From positions 1 through 11,719 of the forward strand of contig JAPYQX010000062.1 of assembly GCA_029937135.1 (NCBI GenBank): 11,719 nucleotides of DNA, in the 5' to 3' direction. The position numbers were made by a program, and so were the translations under genes. The notes beneath the pieces were generated by a model. The model had not been told where the DNA came from, ran no database searches, and worked only from the letters and a program-made list of their open reading frames with translations. How positions within the stretch are numbered: position 1 is the stretch's first letter; each line of letters opens with the position of its first letter. This document shows positions 5,845 to 11,719 of the stretch, piece by piece. The stretch comes from Nitrospinota bacterium (GTDB lineage: Bacteria; UBA8248).

Positions 5845-7413
5845 CTAAAAATTTTTCGCTTTCGGCTGGGTGCGGACCCCCGCCGGAAGCGCCGCGGCCT
5901 TGGTGTTCATTGGCGCCGCTGCCACGTTGACCATTTTCACGACCTTGCCGACGCTGGCCTCCATCCGGGAGAGAAATGGCCGGGGGTAGAGACCAATCCA
6001 GAACATCAGCACCACCATGGGAAGGAGATAAAGAATTTCCCGGGGGGTGCAGTCCGTTAGCTTTTGATTCTCCGGGTTGTCGAGGGTTCCGAAGAACATT
6101 CTCTGGAACAGCCATAGCATATAGGCCGCGCCGAGAACGATTCCGATTACGGCGAAGGCAGCATACACATAGCTCGCCTTGAAGGCGCCGACGAGGATCA
6201 GGAACTCGCCCACGAACCCGTTCAATCCGGGCAAGCCGATACTGCTCAGCATCGTGATGGCGAAAATCGTTGTGTAAATAGGCATCACGCTCGAGAGGCC
6301 GCCAAATTCCGATATCTCCCGCGTATGGCGGCGCTCATAGATGATTCCCACCAGGAGGAAGAGCGCCCCCGTGCTGATGCCGTGATTGATCATCTGAAGC
6401 TGGCCGCCGAGGATGCCCTGCTGATTCAGTGCGAAGACGCCCAACATGACAAACCCCAGATGGCTCACCGAAGAGTAGGCCACCAGTTTTTTCACGTCGG
6501 TCTGGGCCATGGCCACCAGGGCGCCGTAGATAATCCCGATAATCGACAACAGGACCATGAAGGGCACGAACATCTGGCTGGCCTGGGGAAGCAGCGGAAG
6601 CACGAAACGGACAAAACCGTAGGTCCCCATTTTCAGGAGAATTCCCGCCAGGATGACGCTTCCCGCCGTCGGTGCCTCGACGTGGGCGTCGGGAAGCCAG
6701 GTATGGAACGGGAACATCGGCACCTTGATGGCGAACCCGACGAAGAAGGCCAGGAAGATCCAGCTCTGAAGGCCTATCGGAATCTTCGGACCCACAGCAT
6801 AGAGCTCGGTCAGATCGAAAGTGAGGGTTCCGGTACCGAGCTTGAGGTTCACGAAATAGAGCGCCAGGATCCCCAGCAGCATAAGCACACTGCCAAATAG
6901 CGTGTAGAGGAAGAACTTGATCGCCGCGTAGAGCTTTCTCTTTCCGCCCCAGATACCGATCAGGAAGTACATCGGGACCAGCGTAATCTCGAAGAAAACG
7001 TAAAACAGGAATATATCGACGGCCATGAAGGTTCCGAGCATTCCGGTCGCCATCAACAGGAGGCAGACGTAATACTCCTTCTCCCGCTCGACGATGGCCG
7101 TGAACGAGCAAACCGTGGCAACGATCATGGTGATCGTCGTGAGCAGGACGAGCAACACGCTGATTCCGTCCACCCCCAGGAAATAGCTCACCCCGATGGT
7201 AGGAATCCAGCTCACCTTCTGGACGAACTGAAAGCCCGCCTCGGAGGTGTCGAATCGGGTCCAGAGCGGAATTGAAAGAAGGAAGTCCACGACAGTAACC
7301 GCCGTGGCGAATACCTTGATGGCAACCGTCTGCTCCCTTTTGAAAAAGAGCATGAGGATCACCGCTCCCGCCAGGGGAGTGAACGCGATCAGTGTAAGCA
7401 GAAAATTCTCCAT
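5845..7413 (-). CDS. nuoM: NADH-quinone oxidoreductase subunit M
   Basis: NuoM is the middle antiporter-like proton channel of the complex I membrane arm. The 522-residue protein has E142 in FEITLVPMYFLIG, K230 in AIKVPMFPFHTWLPDAH, K261 in LLKMGTYGF and E403 in FVGEFLIL. These are the four channel residues, including the Glu in TM12 that distinguishes NuoM from NuoL and NuoN. The N-terminal topology and the TWLPDAH signature are typical. The C-terminus carries an Ala- and Lys-containing tail of about 25 residues beyond the last helix, slightly longer than usual. The start is supported by AGGAG, six bases before ATG. nuoL ends 25 bases upstream and nuoN starts 29 bases downstream. Confidence 0.97.
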   Translation of the reverse strand: MENFLLTLIAFTPLAGAVILMLFFKREQTVAIKVFATAVTVVDFLLSIPLWTRFDTSEAGFQFVQKVSWIPTIGVSYFLGVDGISVLLVLLTTITMIVATVCSFTAIVEREKEYYVCLLLMATGMLGTFMAVDIFLFYVFFEITLVPMYFLIGIWGGKRKLYAAIKFFLYTLFGSVLMLLGILALYFVNLKLGTGTLTFDLTELYAVGPKIPIGLQSWIFLAFFVGFAIKVPMFPFHTWLPDAHVEAPTAGSVILAGILLKMGTYGFVRFVLPLLPQASQMFVPFMVLLSIIGIIYGALVAMAQTDVKKLVAYSSVSHLGFVMLGVFALNQQGILGGQLQMINHGISTGALFLLVGIIYERRHTREISEFGGLSSVMPIYTTIFAITMLSSIGLPGLNGFVGEFLILVGAFKASYVYAAFAVIGIVLGAAYMLWLFQRMFFGTLDNPENQKLTDCTPREILYLLPMVVLMFWIGLYPRPFLSRMEASVGKVVKMVNVAAAPMNTKAAALPAGVRTQPKAKNF

Positions 7414-7438
7414 CTGACTCTCCTGGTCCCAGAGGCGC

Positions 7439-9469
<2,031 letters not shown>

Positions 9470-9476
9470 TTGTTCC

Positions 9477-9779
9477 TTACCACTTCAAAAGGTTCACTTC
9501 ATCCACGTTGAGGGCCGTTCGATCACGGTTCAGCGAGACCAGGATGGCCAGGCCCACCGCTGCCTCCGCCGCCGCCACCGTGATGATGAATATGGCGAAC
9601 ACCTGGCCCGTCATGTCCCCCCACTGGCGCGAGAAGCCGACGAGAGTGATGTTCACTGAGTTCAACATCAATTCGATGCTCATCAGGATGATGATGGCGT
9701 TGCGCCGCATCAGGACGCCTGCGGCCCCGATCACGAATACGATCGCGCCCAGCGCCAGATAATGAGTAAGAGAGACCAT
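9477..9779 (-). CDS. nuoK: NADH-quinone oxidoreductase subunit K
   Basis: NuoK is a small three-helix subunit of the complex I membrane arm that links the quinone region to the antiporter-like subunits. The 100-residue protein has the family's usual length. The two essential membrane glutamates are present: E36 in MSIELMLNSVNI and E72 in AAAEAAVGLAI. It has a strong ribosome site (GGGAGGAG) a few bases before ATG, and starts 21 bases after the nuoJ stop. nuoL follows after seven bases. Confidence 0.97.
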   Translation of the reverse strand: MVSLTHYLALGAIVFVIGAAGVLMRRNAIIILMSIELMLNSVNITLVGFSRQWGDMTGQVFAIFIITVAAAEAAVGLAILVSLNRDRTALNVDEVNLLKW

Positions 9780-9800
9780 CCTGTTATCTCCTCCCGGACC

Positions 9801-10313
9801 CTAGCGGTCTATCGTCCGCTTGGCGAGAACGATAGCGCCGATCATGGCCGCCAGCAGCAAAATCGAAGCCACCTCGAACGGAAACAGGTACTTCGTATAA
9901 AGAACCGAGCCGAGCGCCTCGACATTTCCGGGCGTCGCCCCCAATTGCCACGAAAAACCCTTGAAGGCCGGATAAGACCCACCCCGCCCCAGGACCGTCC
10001 ATACCTCAAATATCAGTATCAGCGAGGCGGCGACCGCGAAAAAACTCTGGCGGTGATACTGCCTGAGCCGCACGGAGACCTCCACGTTCATCAACATGAT
10101 CGAGAAAAGGTAGAGCACCATGATTCCGCCGGCGTAGAGCAGGACCTGCACCACCGCCAGGAACTCTGCCCCCGCCAGGATAAATATCCCGGACATGAAA
10201 AAGAACGTGAGCACCAGCAGCAGCGCCGCGTGAATGACGTTCGCACGGGTCACCATCAGGAGCGAAGCTCCGATGATTCCGGCCGAGAACATATAAAAGA
10301 AAAGCAGTTCCAA
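9801..10313 (-). CDS. nuoJ: NADH-quinone oxidoreductase subunit J
   Basis: NuoJ is a five-helix membrane subunit of complex I; its third helix contains the pi-bulge involved in coupling. The 170-residue protein carries the signature AEFLAVVQVLLYAGGIMVLYLF in the middle, with the conserved tyrosine and glycines. The best start is a TTG at 10313, supported by GAGAGG eight bases upstream and by alignment of its N-terminus (ELLFFYMFSAG) with family members. nuoH ends 18 bases upstream, and its stop codon is in the same frame as nuoJ. In most genomes nuoI lies between nuoH and nuoJ; here nothing does. Confidence 0.95.
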   Translation of the reverse strand: MELLFFYMFSAGIIGASLLMVTRANVIHAALLLVLTFFFMSGIFILAGAEFLAVVQVLLYAGGIMVLYLFSIMLMNVEVSVRLRQYHRQSFFAVAASLILIFEVWTVLGRGGSYPAFKGFSWQLGATPGNVEALGSVLYTKYLFPFEVASILLLAAMIGAIVLAKRTIDR

Positions 10314-10321
10314 AACCGATG

Positions 10322-10327
10322 CCTCTC
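10322..10327 (-). promoter_or_regulatory. Ribosome binding site for the nuoJ TTG start
   Basis: GAGAGG lies eight bases before TTG at 10313 and within the 18-base gap after the nuoH stop codon. No ATG or GTG is available between the nuoH stop and this TTG in the nuoJ frame, so this site decides the rare start. Confidence 0.65.
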
Positions 10328-10331
10328 GCCT

Positions 10332-11297
10332 TTAGAGAAACAGGAACTTCACCAAACCTGTCACGAAAATATTTAAGATCGCGAGCGGGAACATGAACTT
10401 CCACCCCACCCGCATCAACTGGTCGTAGCGGTAGCGGGGCAGCGTCGCCCGTATCCAGATAAACACGAAAATCATGACCGCCATCTTCATCAGGTACCAG
10501 ACGATGCCCGGGAGCGGTATCGCATCGATACCGCCCCAGCCGCCGAAGAAAACGGCGATCCCGACGGTGGAGACCGCCATGATGTTGGCATATTCGGCCA
10601 GGAAGAAGAAAGCGAATTTCATCCCGCTGTACTCGGTGTGGAACCCGGCCACCAGCTCCGTCTCGGCCTCGGGCAGGTCAAAGGGAATGCGGTTCGTCTC
10701 GGCGAGCGCCGCGATGAAAAACACGATGAACGCGAGTGGCTGATAAAAGATGAACCAGACGTCCGCCTGGGCTCTAACGATATTCTGGAAGTTGAGCGAG
10801 CCGGCCAGCATGAGCGGCCCGATAAGAGAGAAGCCCAGGAAAATTTCGTAGCTCAGCATCTGGGCCGCGCTGCGGAACGCCCCCAGCAGGCTGTATTTGC
10901 TGTTGGAGGCCCAGCCCGCCATGACGATGCCGAAAACGCCGAGCGAGCTCACCGCCAGGACGAGGAAAAGGCCCACGTTGACCTGGGTAATGTAGAAATT
11001 CTCATCGAACGGCAACACGGAATAGACCACGAACGCGGGCACCAGCACCATAATCGGCGCGATGACGAATACGATCTTGTCCGCCTTCGAGGGGATGATG
11101 TCCTCTTTGAGGAAGAGCTTGAGCCCGTCGGCGATGGGCTGGAGCAACCCGTGCCAGCCGACCCGCATCGGCCCCATGCGCATCTGGATATGCCCGATGA
11201 TCTTGCGCTCGAGGTAGGTCAGGTAAGCCACCACGAGCGAGATGGTCCCGAGCACAAGAGCGATTTTCAAAAAAGCGGCAATCAGTTCAGCAATCAT
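10332..11297 (-). CDS. nuoH: NADH-quinone oxidoreductase subunit H
   Basis: NuoH is the membrane subunit that, with NuoB and NuoD, forms the quinone-binding chamber of complex I and carries the acidic E-channel. The 321-residue protein is of normal length. It has the N-terminal loop YLERKIIGHIQMRMGP, the GLLQPIADGLKLFLKED segment, and the cytoplasmic loop AETNRIPFDLPEAETELV followed by FHTEYSGMKFA. All of the loop's conserved acidic residues are present. The position after GP, usually Asn in GPNRVG, is Met here (GPMRVG). It starts 30 bases after the nuoD stop with only a weak AGGG site. nuoE, nuoF and nuoG, often placed between D and H, are absent. Confidence 0.97.
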   Translation of the reverse strand: MIAELIAAFLKIALVLGTISLVVAYLTYLERKIIGHIQMRMGPMRVGWHGLLQPIADGLKLFLKEDIIPSKADKIVFVIAPIMVLVPAFVVYSVLPFDENFYITQVNVGLFLVLAVSSLGVFGIVMAGWASNSKYSLLGAFRSAAQMLSYEIFLGFSLIGPLMLAGSLNFQNIVRAQADVWFIFYQPLAFIVFFIAALAETNRIPFDLPEAETELVAGFHTEYSGMKFAFFFLAEYANIMAVSTVGIAVFFGGWGGIDAIPLPGIVWYLMKMAVMIFVFIWIRATLPRYRYDQLMRVGWKFMFPLAILNIFVTGLVKFLFL

Positions 11298-11327
11298 TTT
11301 TGGTCAAGAATCCCTTTTCGGCGCGTG

Positions 11328-11719
11328 CTAGCGGTCGCACTCGCCCAAGACGATATCGATGCTGCCGATGACCGCGATAACGTCGGCCAACAGCTCGCCC
11401 ACGCACAGCTTTTTCAGGCCGGCGAGGTTGATGAATGAGGGCGGACGGATACGGACCCGGTAGGGCGTCTCCGTCCCGTCGCTCACGATGTAAAACCCGA
11501 ATTCCCCCTTCGGGTTTTCGATGCTGTGATAGATTTCGCCCGCCGGGGGCTTAATCGTCCGGGGGGTCTTGCAGCTCACCGGCCCCGCCGGGAGCATGTC
11601 GAGACACTGAACGATGATTTTCGCGCTCTCGCGCATCTCGATGAGCCGCACCAGATAGCGATCATAGACATCGCCGTTTTCCCCGACGGGGATTGTGAAA
11701 TCCACATACGGGTAGGCGG
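11328..11719 (-). CDS. nuoD: NADH-quinone oxidoreductase subunit D, C-terminal part
   Basis: This is the C-terminal approximately 130 residues of NuoD, the 49-kDa-type subunit that lines the quinone site at the base of the peripheral arm. The reading frame is open to the window edge, so the gene continues beyond 11719. Recognisable family segments are GDVYDRYLVRLIEMRESAKII, GEFGFYIVSDG, TPYRVRIRPPSFINL and the end ADVIAVIGSIDIVLGECDR. This region could also be the end of a fused NuoCD; the visible part cannot distinguish the two. A GTG at 11705 is internal, not a start: the residues before it (AYPY) match continuing NuoD sequence. nuoH follows after 30 bases. Confidence 0.95.
   Translation of the reverse strand, partial: AYPYVDFTIPVGENGDVYDRYLVRLIEMRESAKIIVQCLDMLPAGPVSCKTPRTIKPPAGEIYHSIENPKGEFGFYIVSDGTETPYRVRIRPPSFINLAGLKKLCVGELLADVIAVIGSIDIVLGECDR

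Overview
The window is ordinary bacterial chromosome. Coding sequence is fairly GC-rich, Shine-Dalgarno sites are recognisable, and one tRNA-Phe carries an encoded CCA end. Two intergenic zones (about 274-793 and 3800-4312) are visibly richer in A and T. The long minus-strand operon encodes the membrane arm of respiratory complex I, so the organism is a respiring bacterium, probably Gram-negative. I cannot fix its phylum from the sequence. No plasmid, phage, transposase or CRISPR genes are seen.

Left part (1-2340): tRNA-Phe lies on the minus strand with its own promoter and intrinsic terminator. After about 540 bases without a convincing gene comes a plus-strand pair: a YtoQ-family protein (810-1262), then 18 bases later an AIR-synthase/HypE-like protein (1281-2297). 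The HypE-like protein lacks the C-terminal cysteine motif of true HypE.

Middle part (2340-4312): a short VOC-fold (glyoxalase/dioxygenase-type) protein on the minus strand is divergent from a HAD-family phosphatase-like hydrolase on the plus strand (3018-3596). Next is a 716-base stretch with no convincing gene but dense in inverted repeats. These include a perfect 18-bp stem with T5 on the minus strand, an opposing plus-strand terminator, a nested multi-helix module and a repeat-flanked hairpin. It may hold an unassigned structured RNA, or overlapping 3' ends of the converging HAD and nuo transcripts.

Right part (4313-11719): seven tightly spaced minus-strand genes in transcription order nuoD (C-terminal part, cut by the window edge), nuoH, nuoJ, nuoK, nuoL, nuoM and nuoN, with gaps of 7-30 bases. 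Together they encode the whole distal proton-pumping arm, the quinone-site subunit NuoH and the end of NuoD. The proton-channel Lys and Glu residues are all visible. nuoE, nuoF and nuoG are absent between D and H, and nuoI is absent between H and J. This is the main oddity: either these electron-input subunits are encoded elsewhere or the complex takes electrons differently.

No clearly new multi-gene system is visible. The best leads are the nuo gene content and the structured 3597-4312 intergenic region.
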